A stretch of DNA of 64,000 bases from Peribacillus frigoritolerans (GTDB taxonomy: Bacteria; Bacillota; Bacilli; Bacillales; DSM-1321): assembly GCF_040250305.1 (NCBI RefSeq), contig NZ_CP158190.1, positions 2,822,001-2,886,000 of the forward strand. The letters run 5' to 3'. The notes beneath the pieces are model-generated. The model was not told the DNA's origin. It was given only the letters and a program-made list of their open reading frames with translations, and did no database searches. Numbering within the stretch: the stretch's first letter is position 1; every line of letters starts with the position of its first letter. This document shows, one piece after another, positions 9,089-17,784 of this stretch. The position numbers were made by a program, and so were the translations under genes.

Positions 9089-9858
9089 TACGAAATCAAC
9101 TCCCAAAAAGTATCGTTTTTCTGAAAAAAGAGGTTATATATAGGTACTTGGTTAACCAGTTCCGTTAACATCCCTAGTATCACTTTTTTATTTGCTGGAT
9201 GATCTGACCAATAAAACACTTTATTTATCATTGTTATAAGCGAATCCGATTTAGTAAGTATTTCTCTTTGGTTTTGAAGAGACTGATGCAAGACTTGAAT
9301 ACTCCCTAATGGGAAAATTTCTTCTTCCCCAGCAGCTAGGATTTCACTTCGGAATGGCGAATTATATACTTCCATTTTTTCGGATGAAATTTTTAAAATG
9401 GTTGCTTCATCCGAGAGAAGGTTTCGCGGATAAGATAATTTTGCTGCCGTTGATTTTCCAGCACCAGAATGACCTGCAAAAATATGAGCTTTACCATTTT
9501 CTATTACGCAAGAAGAGTGAAGCAGCAGCCCCCATTCATGGTATACAATGAACGAACTGTATAAATTAATTAATGCATGCTTTAAAGCCAATTCATTATA
9601 AGCGGAAATCTCTGCATATTGATATTCTGCATCTACTTCCACTAGGTAATCAGACCTTCGAAAATAAATTCTATCAGCCTGCCTATCTTCTTTCACATCA
9701 TAGTTCACAAAAGATGATCCAAAGTCCATCTGGATTGTTACGGTAAGGTCAGGCCGATAATTTGCGCCCTCCAATTCTCGGAACATCCCATTTATATATT
9801 CGGGGGCATTTTCAAATTGAATGAAATGATCCCCTATTTTAGTGTGAAATATTTTCAT
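9088..9858 (-). CDS. HPr kinase/PEPCK-fold kinase, RiPP-associated type
   Basis: The protein (256 residues) carries Walker A GHSGAGKST and the following LLSDEATIL acidic motif of the HprK/PEP-carboxykinase fold. It lacks the N-terminal domain and the HPr-binding signature of housekeeping HprK. The same fold is used by lasso peptide kinases (ThcoK/PadeK), which phosphorylate a C-terminal Ser. A paralogue lies in the lasso operon at 42697. The ATG follows AAAGGA by 8 bases. It heads an operon kinase-PqqD-S26-nucleotidyltransferase. Substrate unknown; a peptide is likely. Confidence 0.82.
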   Translation of the reverse strand: MKIFHTKIGDHFIQFENAPEYINGMFRELEGANYRPDLTVTIQMDFGSSFVNYDVKEDRQADRIYFRRSDYLVEVDAEYQYAEISAYNELALKHALINLYSSFIVYHEWGLLLHSSCVIENGKAHIFAGHSGAGKSTAAKLSYPRNLLSDEATILKISSEKMEVYNSPFRSEILAAGEEEIFPLGSIQVLHQSLQNQREILTKSDSLITMINKVFYWSDHPANKKVILGMLTELVNQVPIYNLFFQKNDTFWELIS

Positions 9859-9961
9859 AATTAGATTCCTTTCTCCCCTTTTTTTATCGACCGAAAATGT
9901 TTAAACAGAATATCCAACATTAGGATAATACTCCTACACACGCTATTATAATTCATTATAT

Positions 9962-9977
9962 ATTCTTTTTAAAGAAC
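9962..9977 (-). promoter_or_regulatory. SinR-type operator at the kinase/PqqD operon promoter
   Basis: ATTCTTT-TT-AAAGAAC is one base off the perfect palindrome seen at 38877 and 45884. On the minus strand it lies immediately upstream of TATAAT-like -10 elements (around 9944-9961). SinR binds GTTCTYT half-sites; binding here is inferred. Confidence 0.6.
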
Positions 9978-10088
9978 ATTTTCAGCTACCTGAATTAAAA
10001 ATATAAGTATATAAAGCACAAGTTATCTTATACTTTACCTTATTATTTAATTGTTTTTACTGAATTAAATAATTTTCATAAACGCATA

Positions 10089-10117
10089 TTGTTCTTTATG
10101 AAGAACGATGGTATTCT
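10089..10117 (+). promoter_or_regulatory. Promoter of the BIG2/peptide operon with SinR-type operator
   Basis: TTGTTC (10089-10094) and TATTCT (10112-10117) are 17 bases apart. The palindrome GTTCTTT-AT-GAAGAAC (10091-10106) overlaps the -35 and spacer. A degenerate ATTCTTT half-site follows at 10222. The predicted 5' leader is long, about 190 bases. Apart from the two operators, the 454-base divergent spacer 9859-10312 shows no gene. Confidence 0.6.
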
Positions 10118-10312
10118 AAAAAAAGTCAGGTATTTAGTTCTAGTAAATATTATAAACATGAGATGTAACGAATGAGTGAGGAAAACATACCACTACAAAC
10201 ATCCTGTTTTTTTCTAGACTTATTCTTTATAAATAAAGGCTTCATGTGTGAAAAGGAGGGGATTTACAAGAAAATTCAGCTTATATAAACATTTAACACA
10301 GGGGGAAATTTC

Positions 10313-12487
10313 ATGTCATTTGCAAGGAATATTAAAACGCTCACAATTTTAACGATTGCAATCCTTTTTTTATGTCTTGTGGGCAACTCGCAGGCATATG
10401 CGACAAATGGAGGTGGAAAAGGAAGTAAACCTGTTCATGTGACAGGGATTTCTCTAGCTCCAGAGACTATAAAAATGAAAATTAATGATAAAGATGTGGA
10501 ACTTGTTGAAACGATCAAACCTTTTAATGCTTCAAATAAGCAAGTGACTTGGTCTTCATCAAACACTCGAGTCGCAACGGTTTCTAACGACGGTATAGTC
10601 CATCCGAAAGGTCCGGGTACAACAACTGTTACAGTCACGACAAAAGATGGGAATTTTAAGGCGAGAACGAAAGTAATAGTATGTGAACCGGATATTGCCG
10701 TAAAAAGTGTTACGTTAAATCCGAAACTAGTAAATCTTACTGTTAATGATGAATCGCAATTAACAGCCAAAGTCATACCGGAGAATGCAACAAATCAAAA
10801 GCTTAGTTGGTTTTCTTTAAACCCACGAGTAGCTACCGTTTCAGACGGTAGGGTTCACGCCGTAAGGCCAGGAATCGCCATAATAAAGGTTTTCACTAAC
10901 AATGGGCGGTTCGATTGGTCAATAGTGACCGTTTGTGCTAGTAAACTAGTACCTGTTGAGAGTCTATCACTTAATCCGAAGAATATAGACATGACTGTTG
11001 GTGGAAAAGATGAGATCTTAACTGCGACCATCACTCCATCCAATGCAACAAACAAAAAATTAATATGGACTACATCCGACTCGAATGTGGCAACTGTTAT
11101 AAATGGAATAGTCCATCCAGTAGGTCCAGGGTTGGCTACCATCACTGTTTCTACAGAAGATGGAAAAATACAGGAAACAGCTAAAGTGACCGTAACAGTC
11201 CCAGTGACTGGAGTAAACATTAGCCCGGATTCTTTGAATCTAACGGTTGACGGTGAGGATAAAGCTTTAAACGCCCAGGTTTCACCATCCAATGCAACCA
11301 ACAAGAATGTCACTTGGTCAAGCTCAGATTCAAGTGTTGCCACCGTTGATAATGGTATCGTCCACCCTGTCGGACCAGGCCAAGCAACAATCACTGTTAC
11401 CACGGAAGATGGCAACTTCACAGCTTCAGCAACTGTTACTGTCAAAATACCTGTTACGGGTATTTCACTGGATCCTGCATCTCTGGAATTGATTGTTGGT
11501 GGAAAAAACGGAACCTTAACAGGAACAGTTTCACCATCCAATGCAACAAACAAGAGCGTCACTTGGTCAAGCTCAGATTCAAGTGTTGCCACCGTTGATA
11601 ATGGTATCGTCCACCCTGTCGGACCAGGCCAAGCAACAATCACTGTTACCACGGAGGATGGCAGCTTCACAGCTTCAGCAAATATTACTGTTACCGTACC
11701 GGTTACTGGAGTAACGGTTGACCCTGACACACTTGAACTTATTGTTGGCGGAAAAGATAAAAGTGTAACAGAAACGGTTTCACCATCTAATGCAACAAAC
11801 AAGAATGTCACTTGGTCCAGTTCAGATTCAAGTGTTGCCACCGTTGATAACGGTGTTGTCCATCCTGTTGGACCAGGTAAAGCCATCATCACAGTTTCAA
11901 CAGAAGATGGCGGGTTCACGGATATTGCTACTGTCATTGTCACAGCCCCAGTAGTAAGTGTATCTCTAGATCCTAAAAGCCTGAATTTCAAACTTGGAGA
12001 CGCAGATCAAAGTTTAACAGCAAAGCTTAATCCCTCCAATGCAACAAACCAAAATGTAAACTGGACTACATCAGATTCTAGTGTAGCTACCGTTGTAAAC
12101 GGGGTTGTCCATGCGGTCGGTATAGGTCAAGCAACAATTACAGTCACAACCGAGGAAGGTGGCTTTTCAGACTCAGCTATCATAACAGTTGTCGATCCGG
12201 ATACCATACCACCGATTACGAAAAATAAAATGACTCCTATTTTTAACGACAAAAATACCTATGTAATAGCCTTGACGGTTACCTACAATGCCTCAGATGA
12301 TAAATCTGGAGTAAAAGAAACATTATACCGAATAAACGGAGGAACTTGGCAGGTCTATACAAAACCTTTTGATGTCACTGCCGATAAAACCCACACATTG
12401 GATTACTACAGCATTGACAATGCTGGCAATAAAGAAACAATCAATTTATATGATTTTGACAAAGGAACATGCTCATGTTCTAAATAA
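10313..12487 (+). CDS. Secreted seven-repeat BIG2 (bacterial Ig-like group 2) protein
   Basis: A signal peptide (TLTILTIAILFLCLVG, cleavage near AYA) is followed by seven BIG2 domains of about 83 residues. Each starts V(T/E)xxxLxPxxL and contains (N)ATNKxVTWSSSDSSVATV and GxAxITVTTEDG. The C-terminal 95 residues form a different Ig-like domain (YRINGGTWQVYTKPFDV, SIDNAGNKET) ending in CSCSK. No LPXTG or membrane anchor is visible, so it is probably released or bound non-covalently, for example as a matrix or surface protein. Start: ATG after CAGGGGGAAA. The gene for a 50-residue peptide follows 15 bases downstream in the same unit. A SinR-type operator at the promoter fits a biofilm role. Confidence 0.88.
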   Translation: MSFARNIKTLTILTIAILFLCLVGNSQAYATNGGGKGSKPVHVTGISLAPETIKMKINDKDVELVETIKPFNASNKQVTWSSSNTRVATVSNDGIVHPKGPGTTTVTVTTKDGNFKARTKVIVCEPDIAVKSVTLNPKLVNLTVNDESQLTAKVIPENATNQKLSWFSLNPRVATVSDGRVHAVRPGIAIIKVFTNNGRFDWSIVTVCASKLVPVESLSLNPKNIDMTVGGKDEILTATITPSNATNKKLIWTTSDSNVATVINGIVHPVGPGLATITVSTEDGKIQETAKVTVTVPVTGVNISPDSLNLTVDGEDKALNAQVSPSNATNKNVTWSSSDSSVATVDNGIVHPVGPGQATITVTTEDGNFTASATVTVKIPVTGISLDPASLELIVGGKNGTLTGTVSPSNATNKSVTWSSSDSSVATVDNGIVHPVGPGQATITVTTEDGSFTASANITVTVPVTGVTVDPDTLELIVGGKDKSVTETVSPSNATNKNVTWSSSDSSVATVDNGVVHPVGPGKAIITVSTEDGGFTDIATVIVTAPVVSVSLDPKSLNFKLGDADQSLTAKLNPSNATNQNVNWTTSDSSVATVVNGVVHAVGIGQATITVTTEEGGFSDSAIITVVDPDTIPPITKNKMTPIFNDKNTYVIALTVTYNASDDKSGVKETLYRINGGTWQVYTKPFDVTADKTHTLDYYSIDNAGNKETINLYDFDKGTCSCSK
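11210..11960 (+). repeat. Tandem 249-bp DNA repeats within the BIG2 gene
   Basis: Equivalent positions (GTCACTTGGTC) recur at 11309, 11558 and 11807, exactly 249 bases apart. The blocks around 11309-11425 and 11558-11675 are nearly identical at the DNA level. This marks recent duplication of repeats 4-6 and makes the gene prone to copy-number change. Confidence 0.85.
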
Positions 12488-12502
12488 TCGGGAGGAATAA
12501 TT

Positions 12503-12655
12503 ATGGAAAAGCAAATCAAAGCAAAAAAGAAATACGAAGCGCCTAAAGTATTGCATCATCAAAACGTCACCTTTGAAACAGCGATCTCTTCTGCAACGGG
12601 ACATTGGGAATTCCAATATATAGATGGATGCTGGGTAAGGGTTTTTGTTCCTTGA
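12503..12655 (+). CDS. Candidate RiPP precursor peptide (50 residues)
   Basis: The ATG follows GGGAGGAA by 7 bases, and a strong terminator lies 22 bases after the stop codon, so this is a real small gene co-transcribed with the BIG2 gene. The N-terminus KKKYEAPKVLHH has the YxxPxL-type motif read by PqqD/B1 proteins and aligns with the lasso leader in this window (KKEWEKPKLEIL). The rest contains FETAISS and then an aromatic C-terminal part with three Trp/Tyr-rich turns and one Cys, ending WVRVFVP. There is no signal peptide. It does not match the paeninodin core. The divergent kinase/PqqD/S26/nucleotidyltransferase operon 2.6 kb away is the likely partner. Function and modification are unknown. 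Confidence 0.75.
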   Translation: MEKQIKAKKKYEAPKVLHHQNVTFETAISSATGHWEFQYIDGCWVRVFVP

Positions 12656-12677
12656 TGGTTATAATAAAGTAAAATAG

Positions 12678-12717
12678 CGCGTTAAGGTCTTTTCTAAAGA
12701 TCTTAACGCGTTTTTTT
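12678..12717 (+). terminator. Intrinsic terminator of the BIG2/peptide operon
   Basis: CGCGTTAAGGTC and GATCTTAACGCG form a 12-bp stem (one mismatch), followed by seven T on the plus strand. Between it and the next gene (12718-12967) nothing further is recognisable apart from the GAAGGAG site at the end. Confidence 0.9.
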
Positions 12718-12967
12718 GTGCAACTTTTTATATTATCTTGTTTGTTTTTCGTTTCTGTAACTAGACCCATTCCCCCTCCTTCCGTTTAGCTATACAAATT
12801 TGAAAAATGATACATATAACTGTGCACTTTTGCCCTTACAACTTGTCCATAGATGAATATCATAATCATATAGATTCTTTAATCGATGCTATTTTGTGAG
12901 GATTTCTCGAATTATTATGAAAAATAAAGTGTGAGAAGTCTAATTCTTTTAATGAAGGAGAATTTTT

Positions 12968-15013
12968 ATGGAAAGTTCATATGTACTAGAATTGGACCGA
13001 TGGAACGTGAAAAATAATAATACTGACCCTGTTAATACTTCTAAAGGTATAAATAGCGCATTAGACTGGGCAGCCCAAGAAGGATATATAGAATTTGTAT
13101 TACCAAAAGGCACCTATTTAATAGATGAAAACAATCCCATTCAACCAAAAAGTTTTATGACATTTAATCTAGGCGGATCAGTTTTGAGGATTAGAGATAA
13201 TAGCTTGATTGGATATGCAATAATCTCTCTTAAAAATAAGCAGCAATATGCCAGAATAACAAACGGAAAAATTGAAGGTGACCGATACAATCATGATTAT
13301 TCTAGTGGAGAAACCCATGAATTTGGAGTGGGCATTGAATTAAAACAAGGAGTTCGTTATATTACTCTAGATAACTTGGAAATTTATAATACTACCGGTG
13401 ATGCAATTATTGCCATTACATCATACGGAGGTATTGTCGGTGGATACCCCTCAATTGGTGGAAATATAGAAAGTGGAGGAATAAATACTTCTAACGGCAC
13501 ATTAGTGAACGATACAAAGAGAGTACGCACAAGTATCAAGCTGCCCATCGTCAACCAGATATTAAACACAGGTTATTTTGGCTTATATGGAGATAGCTAC
13601 GGTGGCATTGGTAATGAAATAACAACTGATATATATGACGTGGTTTTTTATAAAAGTAATGACACTTTTTTATCATCTGTGACAAATGTACATTTTTTTG
13701 ATGAGGTAGAAGTCCCTTCTGGCGCAAGTTATGCTAAAGCAGTATTACATCAAAGTGCAGTGCCATCAAAAAACGGGAACACACTAGTTGTAAGAACCCC
13801 TGAGTTCCCCAAACATGTTTATATAGAAAAATGTAATTTACATCATTGTAGGAGGTTAGGAATTGCTATTTGTGGTGTTAAGCATTGTTATATCCGAGGC
13901 TGTGAGATTCACCACATTAGTGGGACAGCCCCAAGTGGAGCCATAGATATCGAAGATGGATATGACTTAAACCAATATATATATATAGACGGTAATAACA
14001 TATATGAGAATTCCAATTATAACATTATCGCTGTTTCAGGGCGTCATGTAAGTATTACTAATAATAAAATAAAACTTGGATTATTCACTATAAACCCTGG
14101 TGTTAACAAAGCAATTGTGAGTAATAACTATTTTCATGAAGCGGGCCAACGACTATCTGGCGATACACTTTTCACTAACAATCATTTATATAATTGTAGG
14201 TTAACCCTATTAGAAGAAAAAGAGGCACTTATAGATAATTGTTTCTTTCATAATAGTCCCTTATCCTTTGATAAAAAGAAAGACTATGTTGCCCAAATCA
14301 ATAATTGTAAATTTCTTTACGATGAAGATTTTTACTCAGCATCTGTGAATCCTGGTGCACCCTTAGTATTTAGTGCCAAACCTCAACATATATCTAATTG
14401 TGTATTTGAAGGTTGTGGCATTGAAGCATTTACAGCAGTACCAACTGGAACGTATGGATGGAGTTTAATCAATGTGACTTTTATAAATATTAAGCATCGA
14501 GAAAATAGAATAACTAGGCTCCCGGCTGGTACTTATATTGGGTGTAAGTTTGTTAATACCGGTCGTTTAGGCGAAGGACCTTCACCATTAAAACCAGTTT
14601 ATCATTTTGAAGGTTGCTACTTTGAATGGGATGGTTATTCTCAATTCTATATGGGTCCCACTGCAAAAATAGACCATTTTAAAATCAATAACAGCTATTT
14701 TGCTGGGAAGTCTAATGCTTTTTATCTAAGTGGCGTTTGGAGGAACTTAGAGTTTCATAATAATATGTTTAATTATCCTGTGTCGTCTACTGGTCGAATG
14801 ATAGAGCTAGTAAATACCCTAGCCGCTGAAACAGTTTTAATTACTAATAATAAATTTACATCTAACAATTCTCTGGTTGCTGTCTATGCTGAAAATTCTC
14901 CTTCTGTCCCTTTATTGTTTAAAGATAATGTTCTTCAAAATGTACAATTAAAGCTTAATTTTAATCATATTAAACTAAATAATTTTGTTAATGGAGTTTT
15001 AAATCCTAATTAA
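12968..15013 (+). CDS. Right-handed parallel beta-helix protein (pectate-lyase/tailspike-like)
   Basis: The 681-residue protein begins with a pectate_lyase_3-like segment (GINSALDWAAQEGYIEFVLPKGTYLI) and continues with regular short turns containing NN ladders (SITNNKIKL, VSNNYFHEA, FTNNHLYNC), typical of PbH1 repeats. Such proteins bind or cut polysaccharides. Active-site residues cannot be assigned from sequence alone. There is no signal peptide, which is unusual for an extracellular polysaccharide enzyme and is shared with phage tailspikes. The AAGGAG site is well placed. It is a single-gene unit between two terminators, next to the exopolysaccharide cluster, so action on that polymer is a possible but unproven role. 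Confidence 0.75.
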   Translation: MESSYVLELDRWNVKNNNTDPVNTSKGINSALDWAAQEGYIEFVLPKGTYLIDENNPIQPKSFMTFNLGGSVLRIRDNSLIGYAIISLKNKQQYARITNGKIEGDRYNHDYSSGETHEFGVGIELKQGVRYITLDNLEIYNTTGDAIIAITSYGGIVGGYPSIGGNIESGGINTSNGTLVNDTKRVRTSIKLPIVNQILNTGYFGLYGDSYGGIGNEITTDIYDVVFYKSNDTFLSSVTNVHFFDEVEVPSGASYAKAVLHQSAVPSKNGNTLVVRTPEFPKHVYIEKCNLHHCRRLGIAICGVKHCYIRGCEIHHISGTAPSGAIDIEDGYDLNQYIYIDGNNIYENSNYNIIAVSGRHVSITNNKIKLGLFTINPGVNKAIVSNNYFHEAGQRLSGDTLFTNNHLYNCRLTLLEEKEALIDNCFFHNSPLSFDKKKDYVAQINNCKFLYDEDFYSASVNPGAPLVFSAKPQHISNCVFEGCGIEAFTAVPTGTYGWSLINVTFINIKHRENRITRLPAGTYIGCKFVNTGRLGEGPSPLKPVYHFEGCYFEWDGYSQFYMGPTAKIDHFKINNSYFAGKSNAFYLSGVWRNLEFHNNMFNYPVSSTGRMIELVNTLAAETVLITNNKFTSNNSLVAVYAENSPSVPLLFKDNVLQNVQLKLNFNHIKLNNFVNGVLNPN

Positions 15014-15122
15014 CTTTGATAATTCCACTTAAACCAAATCCCATATTAATCCAAGAGGTTTTATTCGATGGGTTGTTCTCCAAGATGGAATTTCAGATAA
15101 TAATTTGAAGTCGATAAATATA

Positions 15123-15160
15123 AAATAATCCATCTCTCTTGTGTTAGATGGATTATTTTT
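15123..15160. terminator. Bidirectional terminator between the beta-helix and phosphoesterase genes
   Basis: AAATAATCCATCT and AGATGGATTATTT make a 13-bp stem with T-runs on both strands. It lies between convergent genes. Confidence 0.8.
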
Positions 15161-15189
15161 ACATGAACGATTTTTTAATACTTTTATGA

Positions 15190-15909
15190 TTAAATTTTCC
15201 CATTCAACACAATACTGCTCATTAATTTCTTATTAGGATAATCCAAAATTTCATACTGTTGAATAACTTCCTGAACATCATAATCAACTCTAATAATAGA
15301 TGCTTCAAAACTATCTTTTTCAATATTAAGTAATGCATATGATGATTTTCTTAGTCCATCAAATGGTAAACCAACACTACCAATATTTATAATGCACTTA
15401 CCTTCTATATATCTGATGTATGGTTTATGAATATGAGCATAAATGAATATATCGGCTGAATTATTTTTTATTAATTTTTCATTTATAGTTTCATCACTTT
15501 CTGAGGGCAAAACTACTTCGAATAAATCATCTGGAGTTGCATGAAACGCATGAATTTTAATATTTTCATATTCTAAGTTTAGTTTTAAAGGTAGATTTTT
15601 TAAGTACTCTTTATCTTCAGATGTGAGTTTAGAGTTTGTCCAATTTACTTCTGTGTTCATAATTTCCAACACCTGTTGAGGTACCTCTCCTTCATTTATA
15701 CCCCGAACTACCCATTCATCTGCATTCCCTTTAATTACAGATGTCTTTAAAGAACGCACTAGGTCAAGTGATCGCTTTGGTTCAGGTCCGCGAAAACAAA
15801 GATCACCAAGAACAATAATTTTATCCACATTTTGTTTGTTAATATTATTCAATACTGTCTCTAATGCTATGGCATTCCCATGTATATCAGATATAAATGC
15901 AAGTCTCAA
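15190..15909 (-). CDS. Calcineurin-like metallophosphoesterase (YfcE/MJ0936 type)
   Basis: The metal-binding motifs of the family appear in order: FISDIHGN (residues 5-12), VLGDLCFRGP (about 33-42), KGNADEW (GNxx(E/D) position), AFHATP and YAHIHKPY. At 239 residues it is a stand-alone phosphodiesterase domain without signal peptide, so it is cytoplasmic. The substrate is unknown. It lies at the far end of the exopolysaccharide region, 56 bases downstream of the flippase gene on the same strand, and could be co-transcribed with it. Confidence 0.85.
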   Translation of the reverse strand: MRLAFISDIHGNAIALETVLNNINKQNVDKIIVLGDLCFRGPEPKRSLDLVRSLKTSVIKGNADEWVVRGINEGEVPQQVLEIMNTEVNWTNSKLTSEDKEYLKNLPLKLNLEYENIKIHAFHATPDDLFEVVLPSESDETINEKLIKNNSADIFIYAHIHKPYIRYIEGKCIINIGSVGLPFDGLRKSSYALLNIEKDSFEASIIRVDYDVQEVIQQYEILDYPNKKLMSSIVLNGKI

Positions 15910-15965
15910 AATAAAAACTCCTTTGCTAAGTTAGGCTTGAGTATGATTTTAAACCGTGTTTCCCG

Positions 15966-17513
15966 CTAAATTATTTTAGTTTGTCCTTTTGAATGAATTT
16001 TACTTTTTATTATGTCTGTAAGCAACATGAATATATATTGAAACTCTTTGTTTCTGTAAAACAGTAAAAAATAAATTATATTTGGAACTATTAAACAAAT
16101 TATCCCTTTAAATATTAGAGGCAATATACCCATGCCTTCTATTAATATATTACAAATAAAAGTTGTTATACTACATGCCACTACTGTTAAGATTACATAA
16201 TATAAATAAATAAGGAAATATGAGTTAACGGGTTTCTTGAAAAGGTATTTATATACGATTATGGGCTGAGTCCAAAAAATAGTTAAAATAGTACTTATTG
16301 TGGTTCCCATAAATATCCCTGCTAAACCAAAATAGTTACTTAAGATTATAGAAGCTAATAAATTTATACCACCTTCTAATAATGGGATATACTTATCTTG
16401 AACAAATAAACCTGCCTTAATTTTAAAAGTAGAAATAGTTGTTCGCATTCCTGCTAAATAAAAATTGATTAATATTAGAATAAATGCATTATTATTAAAT
16501 AAATATTGACTCCCAAGCCACCAAGAAATAAACGGTTCTAATAAATTATATAAAAAAATAACACATAATGAATAAATCCAAAAATTAACCAAATATGAAA
16601 CTTTAAATATAGAGTAATTTTTCTCGTTACTTTCTGTTGCTATTAAATTACCCACGCTGGCTCCAATTCCACCTAAGATTGGGTTTACTAAAGCTGCTAG
16701 TTGTTGTGTTATCATTAAGTAGTTAGAATAAATTCCAACCATCGTGATACTAACCAATGAAGAAATTAGTATATTATCAGTACCAAATACTAAAAAACCA
16801 CCGATGTTATGTAAAAACATAGCTTTTACATTCGTGATTAAATTCCCTTTCGTCTCAATGTCAATAGGATACTTCTTTTTTGTTAGAATATATGAGTATC
16901 TTTTATTCACAATGTTTCCATTCACAATATTTTGAATTATAAATAATAATAATTCTAGAGACAAATAAAGTATATAGTTATTGGTTAAAACTAAGATTAT
17001 TATTTTGACAATTGTCGTCAATATCTGAAAAACTAGGTTAGTTTTTGCGATTACATAGCCTCTTTGATCTGCATTTATCAAGGCTAATTTGTATGCGTTC
17101 AAAAAGGAAACTATATTTTTAGCTATAAAAATATAGTATATTATCGTGAAGTTAGTTATAGATTCTCCACCTTTAACAAGGTTATCCATAAGTGGATATA
17201 AGCAAAGACCCAATATTAGAACGATTATAGCTAATACTCTATAAACTTTTTTATATAATTGAATGAGTGAAATAATTTTTTTCTGATCATTTTCTGAAAG
17301 AGGTTTATATAAATAATAAACAATGCTAATACCTATACCACTTTCAATTAGCGCAATAACAGATAAAACATTGGTTAATAATCCATCAATTCCTAAATAA
17401 TCTATTCCTAAGCTATCTAGAAAAACTTTCCTTGAGATAAATCCTAGTAAAATGATTATTATTTGAGAAAGAATGCCTATTGATATATTTTTCATTGAAA
17501 GAATGGTTCTCAT
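15966..17513 (-). CDS. Wzx-type polysaccharide flippase (MATE/MOP superfamily)
   Basis: The protein (515 residues) has about 12-14 hydrophobic segments. It starts with the typical KNISIGILSQIIIILLGFISRKVFLDSLGIDYLGIDGLLTNVLSVIALIESGIG pattern, written here as two overlapping motifs: SRKVFLDSLG and GLLTNVLSVIALIESGIG. It flips undecaprenyl-linked repeat units across the membrane, the role of EpsK in B. subtilis. It is the only flippase in the cluster, so it probably serves the whole operon. This gene and its neighbours up to about 21.6 kb are more AT-rich than the epsA-N part. A 270-base spacer without recognised signals separates it from the upstream GT4 gene. Confidence 0.85.
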   Translation of the reverse strand: MRTILSMKNISIGILSQIIIILLGFISRKVFLDSLGIDYLGIDGLLTNVLSVIALIESGIGISIVYYLYKPLSENDQKKIISLIQLYKKVYRVLAIIVLILGLCLYPLMDNLVKGGESITNFTIIYYIFIAKNIVSFLNAYKLALINADQRGYVIAKTNLVFQILTTIVKIIILVLTNNYILYLSLELLLFIIQNIVNGNIVNKRYSYILTKKKYPIDIETKGNLITNVKAMFLHNIGGFLVFGTDNILISSLVSITMVGIYSNYLMITQQLAALVNPILGGIGASVGNLIATESNEKNYSIFKVSYLVNFWIYSLCVIFLYNLLEPFISWWLGSQYLFNNNAFILILINFYLAGMRTTISTFKIKAGLFVQDKYIPLLEGGINLLASIILSNYFGLAGIFMGTTISTILTIFWTQPIIVYKYLFKKPVNSYFLIYLYYVILTVVACSITTFICNILIEGMGILPLIFKGIICLIVPNIIYFLLFYRNKEFQYIFMLLTDIIKSKIHSKGQTKII

Positions 17514-17784
17514 TTTATTTCCTCATTTAATTCAAGATTTATGATAGCGTTCAAAAGTTTATTTTAAAAAAATTTTATTCTGGTCCATGTTAATAGTAGC
17601 TTTTCTATATCAGTTTATTTTTTCAGTTTTCTGAAAAAATATTTTATTAGTGATAACACATTTATTTTTTATTCACAAATTAAAAAGCAGCTTGTTCTAA
17701 CTAGAATTTACTCATTGCTGGGAGTAAGATTCAATAATTAAGAGGTACTATAATACTGTTCATGTATCAATTTTTAATTCCTCT

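Noticed and set aside
7403..9858. Second lasso peptide cluster
   Set aside because: No asparagine synthetase-like cyclase, no B2 and no core with Gly/Ala1 and Asp/Glu at 7-9; the peptide at 12503 does not fit a lasso core.
10855..11991. 378-codon open frame opposite the BIG2 gene
   Set aside because: It mirrors the codon pattern of the repeats on the other strand, has no start signals and repeats with the same 83-codon period.
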